The position numbers and the translations under genes were made by a program. From NCBI GenBank assembly GCA_902806345.1, contig CADCWF010000365.1, positions 1 to 48,582 of the forward strand: a DNA stretch of 48,582 nucleotides. Reading direction: 5' to 3'. The notes under the pieces are model-generated. The model searched no databases. It had not been told where the DNA came from and was given only the letters and a program-made list of their open reading frames with translations. Shown piece after piece: positions 24,421-32,104 of the stretch. How positions within the stretch are numbered: position 1 is the stretch's first letter; each line of letters opens with the position of its first letter. Source of the DNA: an uncultured Thermomicrobiales bacterium. GTDB lineage: Bacteria > Chloroflexota > Chloroflexia > Thermomicrobiales > UBA6265.

Positions 24421-25302
24421 CTACCCCTTCACCGCCCCGAGCGACAGCCCGCGCACGATGTAGCGCTGGGCGGCGAGGGCGGCCAGGAGCGGGACCGAGG
24501 CCGTCAAGAGCATCCGGGTCCCGATCGCCTGGAAATCGACGCCGCGGGTCTGGTCGCCGCCGGCGAGGTAGACCGGCATCACTCGGGCCTCGGTCTGGGT
24601 CATCGCGAAGCCGAACAGGAACTCGTTCCAACTGAACGCCAGGCAGAGGATCCAGGAGACGACGAGTCCGGGGAGTACGAGCGGAACGGCGATCTTGAGG
24701 AAGATGCCGAACCGGGTTTCGCCGTCGATCTGGGCCGCCTCCTCCAGTTCGTAGGGGATCTCGCGGAACATCTGGGTCAGGATGATGACCGGGAAGGCGA
24801 GGTTGAAGGTGGCGTTCAGCAGCACCAGACCCCAGAGCGTGTCGAGCAGCCCGAACTGGAGGAAGATCAGGAAGTAGGGGGTGACGAAGATCACCGGCGG
24901 CAGCACCCGCTGCGAAAGGAACCAGGTGGTGAGGCTGCCGTTCTTCGGGCGGTGGAACCGGAAGCGGGCGATCCCGTAGGCGGCCAGCGTGCCGAGCACC
25001 ACCGCGATGGTGGCCGCCCCGACCGAGACGACCGCGCTATTGACCATCGAGTCGCGGATCTCGCGGATCGACCAAAGGTCCCGCCAGGGCTGCAGCGTCG
25101 GCACGAACGAGACGAACGGCAGCCACTTGTTGCCGTAGTTGTCGGCCGGGTTCTTGATCGAGGAGATGAACGCCCAGTAGAAGGGGAACAGCGTCCAGAT
25201 CAGGAGGAGGAGGACGATCACCCCGGTCACGATGCCACGCAACCGTCCGGCCGACTCGCGGCGCCGCGGTGGAGCCGCCAAGACCTGCGTCGCCGAACTC
25301 AT
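24421..25302 (-). CDS. Carbohydrate ABC transporter permease (MalG-type)
   Basis: A 293-residue inner-membrane permease of the CUT1 class. About six hydrophobic helices are visible, beginning with VTGVIVLLLLIWTLFPFYWAF. The coupling motif that contacts the ATPase is EEAAQIDGETRFGIFLKIAVPL, and the C-terminus ends GLSLGAVKG, the typical MalG-like tail. Its ATG overlaps the preceding permease stop codon (four bases), so the two subunits are translated together. No ATP-binding subunit is encoded in the operon; a shared MsiK/MalK-type ATPase elsewhere is likely. Confidence 0.9.
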   Translation of the reverse strand: MSSATQVLAAPPRRRESAGRLRGIVTGVIVLLLLIWTLFPFYWAFISSIKNPADNYGNKWLPFVSFVPTLQPWRDLWSIREIRDSMVNSAVVSVGAATIAVVLGTLAAYGIARFRFHRPKNGSLTTWFLSQRVLPPVIFVTPYFLIFLQFGLLDTLWGLVLLNATFNLAFPVIILTQMFREIPYELEEAAQIDGETRFGIFLKIAVPLVLPGLVVSWILCLAFSWNEFLFGFAMTQTEARVMPVYLAGGDQTRGVDFQAIGTRMLLTASVPLLAALAAQRYIVRGLSLGAVKG

Positions 25303-26870
25303 GCCCGCACCCCGTCGTCCTCGTAGACGTGCCGGATCCGGCCCCAGAGCAGGGAGACCAGGATCATCACGATCAGGAGCAGCAGGAACGCCTGGGCGGC
25401 GGCCCCGCCGTAGTCGAAGAACTTCCGCGCCGTCCGGTAGTTGAACATGCTGAAGTACTCGGTGGCCCGACCCGGCCCGCCCAGGGTCAGCCCCTGGGGG
25501 ATGTCGATGACCTTGAACGAGTCGATCGCCCGCAGCAGGAAGATCAGCCAGAGGATCGGGGTCATCAGCGGCAGGGTGATGTAGCGCAGCACCTGGAGGC
25601 CCGTCGCCCCGTCGACCTCGGCCGCCTCGATCACGTCCTGGGGCAGGCTCTGGAGGCCGGCGAGGGCGATGATGAAGACGAACGGGGTCCACTGCCAGAC
25701 GTCGACGAGGATAGTCGCCACCTTGGCCCAGTCGGGGCTGGAGAGCCACGGCGGCTGAGCCAGACCGAGGCTGCCGAGGACCGCGTTCACGGGGCCACCC
25801 TGCTCGTAGAAGATGGCCCGGGCGAGGTAGCCGAGGGCGATCGGGGTGGCGAAGATCGGCAGCGTCATGATCGCCCGCAGCGGCCCGCGCCCCCGGATCT
25901 CGCGGTTCATGAAGAGCGCGATGGCGACGCCGAGGATCATCTCGGTGACGACGGCGCCGGCGACGAACATGAACGTGATCGTCATCTGCTCGTTCAGGGG
26001 GTCGTTCAGGACGTTCGCGGAGAGGTAGACGATCACGGCCGGCACGATGAAGACGGGCAGCCGGCCGAGCACGATCCGCCGGTCTTCGACCCCGAACCGC
26101 CGCTCCGGCAGCCAGCGGGCGAGGAAGCCGACCGCGAGCACCGCCGCGCCGATCGCCAACCCCAGGAGCGCGGCGCCGGCAAGCCCGGCTGGCACGTTGT
26201 CCGGTTCCAGCAACCGGCGGTAGTTGTCCCAGCCGACGAAGCGGCTGATGCGGCCGTTGCGGTAGGCGTAGCGGCTGGTGGTGAAAGCGTAGACGAGCGG
26301 GAAGACCGTCAGCGCGAAGACCCAGAGGACGGCCGGCAGGAGGAACAGCCACTTCCACCAGCCGACGCCGAGCAGGGGCCGGGTGCGGTCCCAGGTCAGC
26401 AGGCCGAACCAGGGCAGGACGGCGGCTGCCCCGAGCAGCGCCCAGGCCCAGGTCAGGCCGGGGCCGATCCCGGTCGCCTCGGGCTCGAGGGTGGTCAGGT
26501 TGGCGCCGACGTAGGCGGGGATCGCCATCGCGGCGACGGAGCCGAGGGTGATGGTGACGGCCTGGATGAACCGCTCGTCCCGCGGGAAGACGAAGGCGGC
26601 GAGGAAGGCGATGATCCCCCCCAGCCAGCCCAGGGTCGGCACCCAACCGGCGCCCTTGATCGTCAGGGTCGTCCCGATCTCGCCGAGCCCGATCGCCCCG
26701 TCCGGGTGGAGGACGGCCGGAGCCAGCGAGACAACGACGGCGACGGCGACCAGCGCGGCGGCGACGAGGAGGCGGGTCAGCCACGCCCCCGACGCCGGTA
26801 TCCGCGCCGTCGGTCGCGTCGTGCCGCGGGCAACAGCCGGGATCGGGCCGGTGGTTTGCAGTTGGGCCAT
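25299..26870 (-). CDS. Carbohydrate ABC transporter permease (MalF-type) with extra membrane segments
   Basis: A 523-residue permease, against about 300 for most CUT1 partners. The conserved core is recognisable: FLLPAVLWVFALTVFPLVYAF at the first core helix, FVGWDNYRRLLEPDN, and the coupling motif EAAEVDGATGLQVLRYITLPL. Two regions are added. The first 165 residues carry three or four extra hydrophobic segments (LLVAAALVAVAVVVSLAPAV and others). A second insertion of about 80 residues with two more helices lies between NYRRLLEPDN and FMFVAGAVVTEMILG, where ordinary permeases have none. It pairs with the MalG-type gene that follows. Confidence 0.88.
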   Translation of the reverse strand: MAQLQTTGPIPAVARGTTRPTARIPASGAWLTRLLVAAALVAVAVVVSLAPAVLHPDGAIGLGEIGTTLTIKGAGWVPTLGWLGGIIAFLAAFVFPRDERFIQAVTITLGSVAAMAIPAYVGANLTTLEPEATGIGPGLTWAWALLGAAAVLPWFGLLTWDRTRPLLGVGWWKWLFLLPAVLWVFALTVFPLVYAFTTSRYAYRNGRISRFVGWDNYRRLLEPDNVPAGLAGAALLGLAIGAAVLAVGFLARWLPERRFGVEDRRIVLGRLPVFIVPAVIVYLSANVLNDPLNEQMTITFMFVAGAVVTEMILGVAIALFMNREIRGRGPLRAIMTLPIFATPIALGYLARAIFYEQGGPVNAVLGSLGLAQPPWLSSPDWAKVATILVDVWQWTPFVFIIALAGLQSLPQDVIEAAEVDGATGLQVLRYITLPLMTPILWLIFLLRAIDSFKVIDIPQGLTLGGPGRATEYFSMFNYRTARKFFDYGGAAAQAFLLLLIVMILVSLLWGRIRHVYEDDGVRA

Positions 26871-26904
26871 CGTCGGTCCTCGCGCCGGGGAGAGTCGGGG
26901 ATGC

Positions 26905-26934
26905 GGGGCGGGACCGGCGCGCCGGTCCCGCCCC
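26905..26934. repeat. Perfect 30-base palindrome between binding-protein and permease genes
   Basis: GGGGCGGGACCGGCG is followed directly by its exact complement, in the 109-base gap after the substrate-binding-protein gene and before the permease gene. Hairpins in this position commonly cause partial termination or protect the upstream mRNA, so that binding protein is made in excess over permease. Confidence 0.65.
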
Positions 26935-26979
26935 GACAGGGGCGGCCGGCTGCCGGACGACGGCAGCCGACCTTTCCCG

Positions 26980-28611
26980 CTAGAGCCCCAGCGAGCCCCG
27001 GTAGATCTCGAGCTGCTCCTCGACCCCGAGGCGGTCGTTGATGTCGCGGAAGTCCTGCGCCATCTGGGCCAGCGCGTCCTGGGGCGTCACGTCGGAGGTC
27101 AGCGTCTCCGACAGCCGGACGTCCATCTGGGTCCAGTAGTCGAAGGTGCCGGGGATCCGCAGGAACGGCAACTGGTTGGGGTTCTGGAAGTTGTCGTAGT
27201 AGGCGCGGACGTACTCGTTGGCATCCTCCGGATTCCAGCCCTGGGCGACGTAGGCGTCGATGCTGCCGGTTCCGCCCTCGACGACGTCCGGCGGCATCTG
27301 CGACAGCCGCCCCGGGTCGACCCCGTCGGTGCCGACCGCCGCGTAGTACTGCTGCTTCTCCTCGGTCGCCATCAGGGCCAGCCAGTAGTAGGCAAGGTCG
27401 GCGTTCTCCGACGCCTTCATGATGACGCCGGCCCACGAGCCGCCGGTGGTGTTGCCGACCAGGTTCGGCTCCGTGGTCTGGTACTCCTCGCCCGAGAGGG
27501 GGTTGACGTAGGCCAGGGTGCCGGGCAACTGCGACGTGCCGATCCGGCCCTTGACGAAGGCGTTGCGCTCGACGGCGAGCGGGGCGACGTCGCCCCAGGA
27601 GTAGGTGAAGACGGCATTGCCGCGGAGGAAGTAGTCCCACGCCTCGCCGAGCGCCCAGGCGGCCATCGCCTGCGGCCCGTACTGGACCAGCTCGAGGTAG
27701 GTCTCCATCGCCCGGCGGTGGCCTTCGCTCTCGACGAGCGGGTCCATGTTCTCGGGGTTGAACCAGTAGAGGTTCTTGTTCTCCGGACCGATGACGAAGG
27801 GCGCCGAGAGGGACATGAAGTGGAACATGCCCTGGCCGCCGACCTTGAGGTGCATCGAGATGCCGTTGCCCTCGCCGGCGTCGCCGCCGAGCGGCTTGCC
27901 GTTGAAGTAGCCGGCGATCGCCTTGAGCTCGTCCCACGTCCGCGGCACGGCCAGGTCGTTGCCGGTCTCGGACTTGTAGGCGTCCATGTGGGCCTGGTCG
28001 GTCAGCAGGTCGCGGCGGTAGTAGAGGCACTGGCCATCGGCGTCGTAGGGGACGACGTAGAGCTGGCCGTTGTACTGGCGGAGCGCCCGCATGCCCGGCA
28101 GCTCGTCCTCGACATCGAACGACGGGAACCGGCCCGAGTCGTCGGCGTAGAACTCGTCGTAGGGCAGGATGTAGTCGCCGGCGACCAACTCGCCGAGCCA
28201 CCACATGCCGATCATCGCCGCGTCGAACCGGTTGGAGCCGGTGGCCGCGTCCTCGAGCAGGCGCGGGAAGGCCTCGCCGATCGGGTCGGCGACGATGGTC
28301 ACCCGCGCCCCGGTGGCCGCCTCGAACTCGCCCCGGACCTCTTCCCAGGGGATCAGGACCGAGTCGTCGATGGCCTGGACGGTGATCTCCTTGCCCGCCC
28401 AGGCCGGATCGCCGCTGCCGGGTTGGGCCACGACCGGGGCACCCCCGCCGGCGGCCGGGGAGGCGTCCTGGGCAGCGGCGGGCACCGCCCGCAGCATCTG
28501 GCCGACGGTGACCAGGGAGAGGCCGGCCGCCATCGCCCGCCTGACGAAGGTCCGGCGGGATATGTGGCCCGCCGCGAAATCGGCGAAGAGCTTCGCGGTC
28601 CGCATGTCCAT
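26980..28611 (-). CDS. Extracellular sugar-binding protein with Tat signal (ABC transporter)
   Basis: A 543-residue family 1 solute-binding protein. The signal peptide has a twin-arginine motif SRRTFVRRAMAAGLSLV and a likely cleavage after AAAQD, so it is exported folded through Tat. The mature part shows the usual binding-protein landmarks: ITVQAIDDSVLIPWEEVRGEFEAATG, YVVPYDADGQCLYYRRDLL, VPRTWDELKAIAGYF and a C-terminal NQLPFLRIPGTFDYW. GGAGGAG lies about 8 bases before the ATG. It lies between the aldolase and the permeases in one leftward operon. The ligand is a carbohydrate by family; nothing narrows it further. Confidence 0.9.
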   Translation of the reverse strand: MDMRTAKLFADFAAGHISRRTFVRRAMAAGLSLVTVGQMLRAVPAAAQDASPAAGGGAPVVAQPGSGDPAWAGKEITVQAIDDSVLIPWEEVRGEFEAATGARVTIVADPIGEAFPRLLEDAATGSNRFDAAMIGMWWLGELVAGDYILPYDEFYADDSGRFPSFDVEDELPGMRALRQYNGQLYVVPYDADGQCLYYRRDLLTDQAHMDAYKSETGNDLAVPRTWDELKAIAGYFNGKPLGGDAGEGNGISMHLKVGGQGMFHFMSLSAPFVIGPENKNLYWFNPENMDPLVESEGHRRAMETYLELVQYGPQAMAAWALGEAWDYFLRGNAVFTYSWGDVAPLAVERNAFVKGRIGTSQLPGTLAYVNPLSGEEYQTTEPNLVGNTTGGSWAGVIMKASENADLAYYWLALMATEEKQQYYAAVGTDGVDPGRLSQMPPDVVEGGTGSIDAYVAQGWNPEDANEYVRAYYDNFQNPNQLPFLRIPGTFDYWTQMDVRLSETLTSDVTPQDALAQMAQDFRDINDRLGVEEQLEIYRGSLGL

Positions 28612-28768
28612 CGTTGCGACTCCTCCTCGTTCGCTCGCCGGCTCCGTCGCCGGCCTCGCTGCGCCCGGTTGCGCCCCCCGTCCGCGGGGGCTGGAGCGTT
28701 GCTCCCTCGATTGGAATCCGCCGGCCCCGCCTCGGCCGTCCTCCGTCGGAGGGGGGCGGGATGACGGG

Positions 28769-29593
28769 CTAGACGCCGACGGCGCTCGCGCCGTGGATGA
28801 CGTCGCGCAGCAGGCCGCACATCAGCAGTGGGTCGTCTGCCTGCCAGACGTTGCGGCCGTAGACGACGCCTTTGGCGCCCGCTTCCAGCGCGCCGCGGGT
28901 GGCTTCCAGCACGGGGGCCGGGTCGGCCGAGCGGACCCCGCCGAGGACCAGGACCGGGATCGGGCAGCCCTCGACGACCCGCCGCATCGACTCCGGGTCC
29001 CCGGTGTAGGTCGTCTTGATCGCGTCGGCCCCGAGCTCGGCCGCCATCCGGGCGGCGAAGGCGAGCAGCTCGGCGTCGCGCTGGTCGTCCATCCGCGAGC
29101 CCCAGAGCACCGACTCGACGATCACCGGCAGCCCGATCGCCCGCGCCTGCTGGGCGGCATCGGCGACCGCGACGACGTTGTCGGCGAACTCGGCGCCGTC
29201 TTCCATGCCGACGATCAGGAACATCGTGATCGCGTCGGCGCCGAGGGCCAGGGCATCGGCCGGGGAGCAGACCACCCGGTAGTGCTCCCCCTGGGCGGTG
29301 TCCTGGAGCCGGCTGGGGAGCCCCTTGAAGACGTCGTGGTTGTAGATCCAGTCGGCGCGGACGATCGGGGCCGGGGCGCCCTTGAAGGCGAAAAGGTGGC
29401 CGCCCTGCTTCATCATCCCAGGCGAGACGAGGATGCCGTCCGGGTCGCCGGCGACGATCCGCTCGAGCACGTCGAGGGCCCGCTCGGAGCCGGGCTTGGG
29501 GCCGAGGGTGATGCCATGGTCGAAGGCGGTGATGAAGGACCGCCCGCTCTGGCGATCGAAGAGCCGGCCGAGCCGGACGTCCGCGCCGTTCAA
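28769..29593 (-). CDS. DhnA-type class I aldolase (fructose-bisphosphate aldolase/LsrF family)
   Basis: A 274-residue TIM-barrel aldolase of the DhnA/archaeal class I group. FITAFDHGITLGP at residues 20-32 is the family's opening signature, and the Schiff-base lysine is K193 in DAIKTTYTG, followed by VLVLGG and the phosphate-binding GVVYGRNVWQ. Relatives cleave fructose 1,6-bisphosphate, related ketose phosphates or AI-2 phosphate. The start is a TTG at 29593 with GAGGAG 11 bases upstream. It is the first gene of the operon, behind a good promoter, and presumably acts on the phosphorylated product of the kinases downstream. The 157-base gap after it holds only GC-rich imperfect repeats. Confidence 0.82.
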   Translation of the reverse strand: MNGADVRLGRLFDRQSGRSFITAFDHGITLGPKPGSERALDVLERIVAGDPDGILVSPGMMKQGGHLFAFKGAPAPIVRADWIYNHDVFKGLPSRLQDTAQGEHYRVVCSPADALALGADAITMFLIVGMEDGAEFADNVVAVADAAQQARAIGLPVIVESVLWGSRMDDQRDAELLAFAARMAAELGADAIKTTYTGDPESMRRVVEGCPIPVLVLGGVRSADPAPVLEATRGALEAGAKGVVYGRNVWQADDPLLMCGLLRDVIHGASAVGV

Positions 29594-29701
29594 GATGGTT
29601 CCCGCTCCTCACGCGCCGGGGCGAACCCCGGGGCGCCTCGGTCCGACCGGCGATCGATCGGACCCTGCGAAGTGTTCGGATGCGCCGCGTTTCGCGGGGC
29701 G

Positions 29702-29730
29702 ATCGTAGCCCTCGGTCCGGGGAGCGTCAA
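29702..29730 (-). promoter_or_regulatory. Promoter of the leftward carbohydrate operon
   Basis: On the minus strand TTGACG (29730-29725) and TACGAT (29707-29702) are separated by exactly 17 bases. The leader that follows contains an imperfect inverted repeat, GGTCCGATCGATC...GGTCGGACC (29639-29664), a possible repressor operator. Confidence 0.65.
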
Positions 29731-29865
29731 TAGCGACGCGACCGGGCCGGGCCGGGCCGAGGGGCGTGGCGGCGAAACCACCCCGTGCTCGGCCGGGCGA
29801 CCACCCACCTCGTGCCAGAATGGGAGACACGTTTTTCCTCGGGGCAACGTTGGGGGATCCGTCTA

Positions 29866-30699
29866 ATGGAAGGTTCGGGGAACGAGGCATCGTCGGGCGC
29901 GACCCTGCGGATCGGGCTGGCCGCAGCGCGGAACGCACCGCCCGTCGAGGAGCGGATTGAGGCGGCCGACCGCTTCCTCGCGGAGGCGGCGGCGCGGGGC
30001 GTGGCCATCGTCTGCTTCCCGGAAGCGTACATCCCCGGCTTGCGCGGCTTCGACTTTCCGGTTCCGCCCCCCGACCAGCGCCGCCAGGAGCGGGCGCTGG
30101 TGGCGATCCGGGCCTCGGCCGCGGCGCACGGGGTGGCGGCGGTCGTCGGCATGGAGTGGGAATCGAGCCTGGGGCGACACAACGTGGCGTTCGTCGTTTC
30201 GCGGACCGGCGAGGTCGTGGGGTACCAGGCGAAGAACCAGATCCCCCTCGAGGAAGAGCCGTACTACGTGGCCGACGGCCGCCGCCGGCTGTTCGAGGTC
30301 GACGGGGTTCCGTTCGGGATCACCATCTGCCACGAGGGATGGCGCTACCCCGAGGGGGTGCGGTGGGCGGCGGTCCGCGGCGCCCGCCTGGTCTTCCACC
30401 CGCAGCTGACCGGCAGCGACCGCAGCGGCTCGACGATCGAGCGCTGGGGAGACCCCGGCTCGCCCTACTACGAGAAGGCGATGGTGGTGCGGAGCGTCGA
30501 GAACACGATTTACTTCGCGAGCGTGAACTACGCGATGCGCTACCAGGACTCCGCAACCAGCCTGATCGGCCCCGAGGGCGACTGCCTCGCCCACGTCCCC
30601 TACGGCGAGGAGGGCTTGCTGGTGCACGACCTCGACCTGGAGCGGGCGACCGGGCTGTGCGCCCGGCGGTTCAACCCGGCGTTCTATCCGCCGGACTGA
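29866..30699 (+). CDS. Carbon-nitrogen hydrolase (nitrilase superfamily)
   Basis: A 277-residue amidase or nitrilase-type enzyme. The catalytic triad is visible: Glu53 in CFPEAYIPG, Lys near 123 in YQAKNQIPLEEE, and Cys near 155 in TICHEGWRYPE. These enzymes hydrolyse amides, nitriles or carbamoyl groups through a Cys thioester. The ATG at 29866, with GGGGGA about nine bases upstream, starts the natural protein; the open frame upstream is not family-like. It diverges from the carbohydrate operon and stands alone. Substrate not predictable; the HEGWRYPE segment resembles nitrilase-branch amidases rather than NAD synthetase or biotinidase branches. Confidence 0.85.
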   Translation: MEGSGNEASSGATLRIGLAAARNAPPVEERIEAADRFLAEAAARGVAIVCFPEAYIPGLRGFDFPVPPPDQRRQERALVAIRASAAAHGVAAVVGMEWESSLGRHNVAFVVSRTGEVVGYQAKNQIPLEEEPYYVADGRRRLFEVDGVPFGITICHEGWRYPEGVRWAAVRGARLVFHPQLTGSDRSGSTIERWGDPGSPYYEKAMVVRSVENTIYFASVNYAMRYQDSATSLIGPEGDCLAHVPYGEEGLLVHDLDLERATGLCARRFNPAFYPPD

Positions 30700-31039
30700 C
30701 GGGGACTCGGGGCGATCGAAGGGAAAGCACGCGGACCCCTCCGGCTGTCACCACGAGCAGAGGCGAAGGGTTTCCCTCCGACATCCCAATCGGATGAACG
30801 AACCGCGCCTCGGCAAGCGATCGTTCGCTCCGTTCGGGATGGCGGGAGGGCCCGGCGAACCGGCGACCCGGACTCCGAACGGGTGGTTCATCGAGTGGGC
30901 GTGGCCGGTGCCGCGGCCATCGGCCGCGTTGCTCGGCATCCACCTGTTCCGCTGGCGAGGGGGCAGACGGCCTGGTTGCCGAGGAGGGGTTCGGCGAGGC
31001 GGTCCCGGCAGCGAGGCCATCCCGCTACAATCGGCCGCC
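30700..31039. other. Gene-free stretch upstream of the COG3375-like gene
   Basis: About 340 bases. The frame of the next gene is open through most of it, but the composition is not protein-like. Imperfect repeats (CGATCGTTCGCTCCGTTCGGG near 30820) resemble the dispersed element at 19970. Only the -10 element at 31026 is otherwise notable. Confidence 0.5.
31026..31031 (+). promoter_or_regulatory. -10 element implying a near-leaderless transcript
   Basis: TACAAT ends nine bases before the ATG at 31040. Transcription from it would begin at or within a base or two of the start codon, and no Shine-Dalgarno sequence is present. Confidence 0.4.
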
Positions 31040-32104
31040 ATGTCTACCCTTCCGACCGAATCGGCACGGCAATCGGCCCTGGCCGCCCTCGACCCCCGGC
31101 GGTGGGAATGCTCGCCGTGCCTGGCCGGCTGGACGACGCGGTTGCCGGATATCGGAGAACTCCGGATCGCGTCCCTCGGCTGGCAGCATGCCCAAACTCC
31201 GGCCCGCGACGGCGAGGGCGACGGCGCGAACGCGCTCGGCCTGCTGGTCGCGCTCCAGGGCGAGGTCTGGGGGATGCCGCCGGAGGAGACGGTGCCGGCC
31301 AACCTGCTCGCCGTCCTCCCCGAGACCGGTGGCTCGGTCCTCGTCGCCTACCGGGCGGAGACGGGCTGGACCGCCGAGGGGTGGCTCGGGTTCGCCCTCG
31401 CCGCCGGCGCCCGCTCGGGCGTCCTGGTCTCCCACATGCTCGGCGTCCGCGACGGCATCCGTGGCGGCCACGGCCTCGGCTGGCTGCTGAAGGCCGTCCA
31501 AGGGTACGAGGCGGTCCAGACCGGCCACCACGCCGCGACCTGGACCTTCGACCCGATGCGGGGCGCCAACGCCCGCCTCAACGTCGAAAAACTCGGCGGC
31601 GTCTGTCGGACGCTGACCGTCGACAAGTACGGGCCGCTCCGCAGCGCCCTCTACGGCGACGTACCGAGCGACCGCCTCGTCGCCACCTGGGACCTCCTGG
31701 ATCCTGAGGTCGCCACCCGCCTCGCCGCCGTCCACGACGGCAGCCGGGCGGTTCTTTCGGCGGCGGACCTGGCTGCCATCCCCGAGGCGGCCTGGAAGCC
31801 CGGTACAGGCCGGGACTCGGCGGCGACGCTCCGCTACGAGATCCCGGCGGACATCGACCGCCTGACGCGGGACGACCCGGCCGCGGCGGCACGGTGGCGG
31901 GGCGAGATGCGACGGGTGCTCGGGGCACTCCTCGCAACCGAGCGGGCCGTTCCCGGTCCCGGCGGTGATCCCCTCCGAACCGCGGTCGAGCGGACCCCGG
32001 GGGCGTTCGTCGTCGACGGGTTCGCCTCGGTTCTCGAGGGAGGCGGGGAACGCCGGAACCATTACCTGCTGTCGCGCCGGCCGATCGAGGAGGCCCCTGG
32101 ATGA
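31040..32104 (+). CDS. COG3375-like GNAT-fold protein
   Basis: A 354-residue protein resembling the uncharacterised GNAT-superfamily group COG3375. The motif LVSHMLGVRDGIRGGHGLGWLLKAVQGYEA is where acetyltransferases bind acyl-CoA, and WTFDPMRGANARLNVEKLGGVCRTLTVDKYG is the group's most conserved segment. Members are often encoded beside MenC-like enolase-superfamily genes, and here the downstream MenC-like gene overlaps it by four bases, so they are translated together. The reaction is not known; N-acylation of an amino acid for an N-acylamino acid racemase is one idea. The start is ATG at 31040, directly after a -10 element. Confidence 0.72.
   Translation: MSTLPTESARQSALAALDPRRWECSPCLAGWTTRLPDIGELRIASLGWQHAQTPARDGEGDGANALGLLVALQGEVWGMPPEETVPANLLAVLPETGGSVLVAYRAETGWTAEGWLGFALAAGARSGVLVSHMLGVRDGIRGGHGLGWLLKAVQGYEAVQTGHHAATWTFDPMRGANARLNVEKLGGVCRTLTVDKYGPLRSALYGDVPSDRLVATWDLLDPEVATRLAAVHDGSRAVLSAADLAAIPEAAWKPGTGRDSAATLRYEIPADIDRLTRDDPAAAARWRGEMRRVLGALLATERAVPGPGGDPLRTAVERTPGAFVVDGFASVLEGGGERRNHYLLSRRPIEEAPG

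Noticed and set aside
21351..24635. Rightward open frame of over 1000 codons across the kinase genes
   Set aside because: Both kinases on the opposite strand show complete family motifs; this frame has none.
22851..29593. AI-2 (Lsr) uptake system
   Set aside because: An FGGY kinase and a DhnA-type enzyme are present, but the transporter is CUT1 type with MalF/MalG permeases, there is no LsrG or LsrR, and two kinases are encoded.
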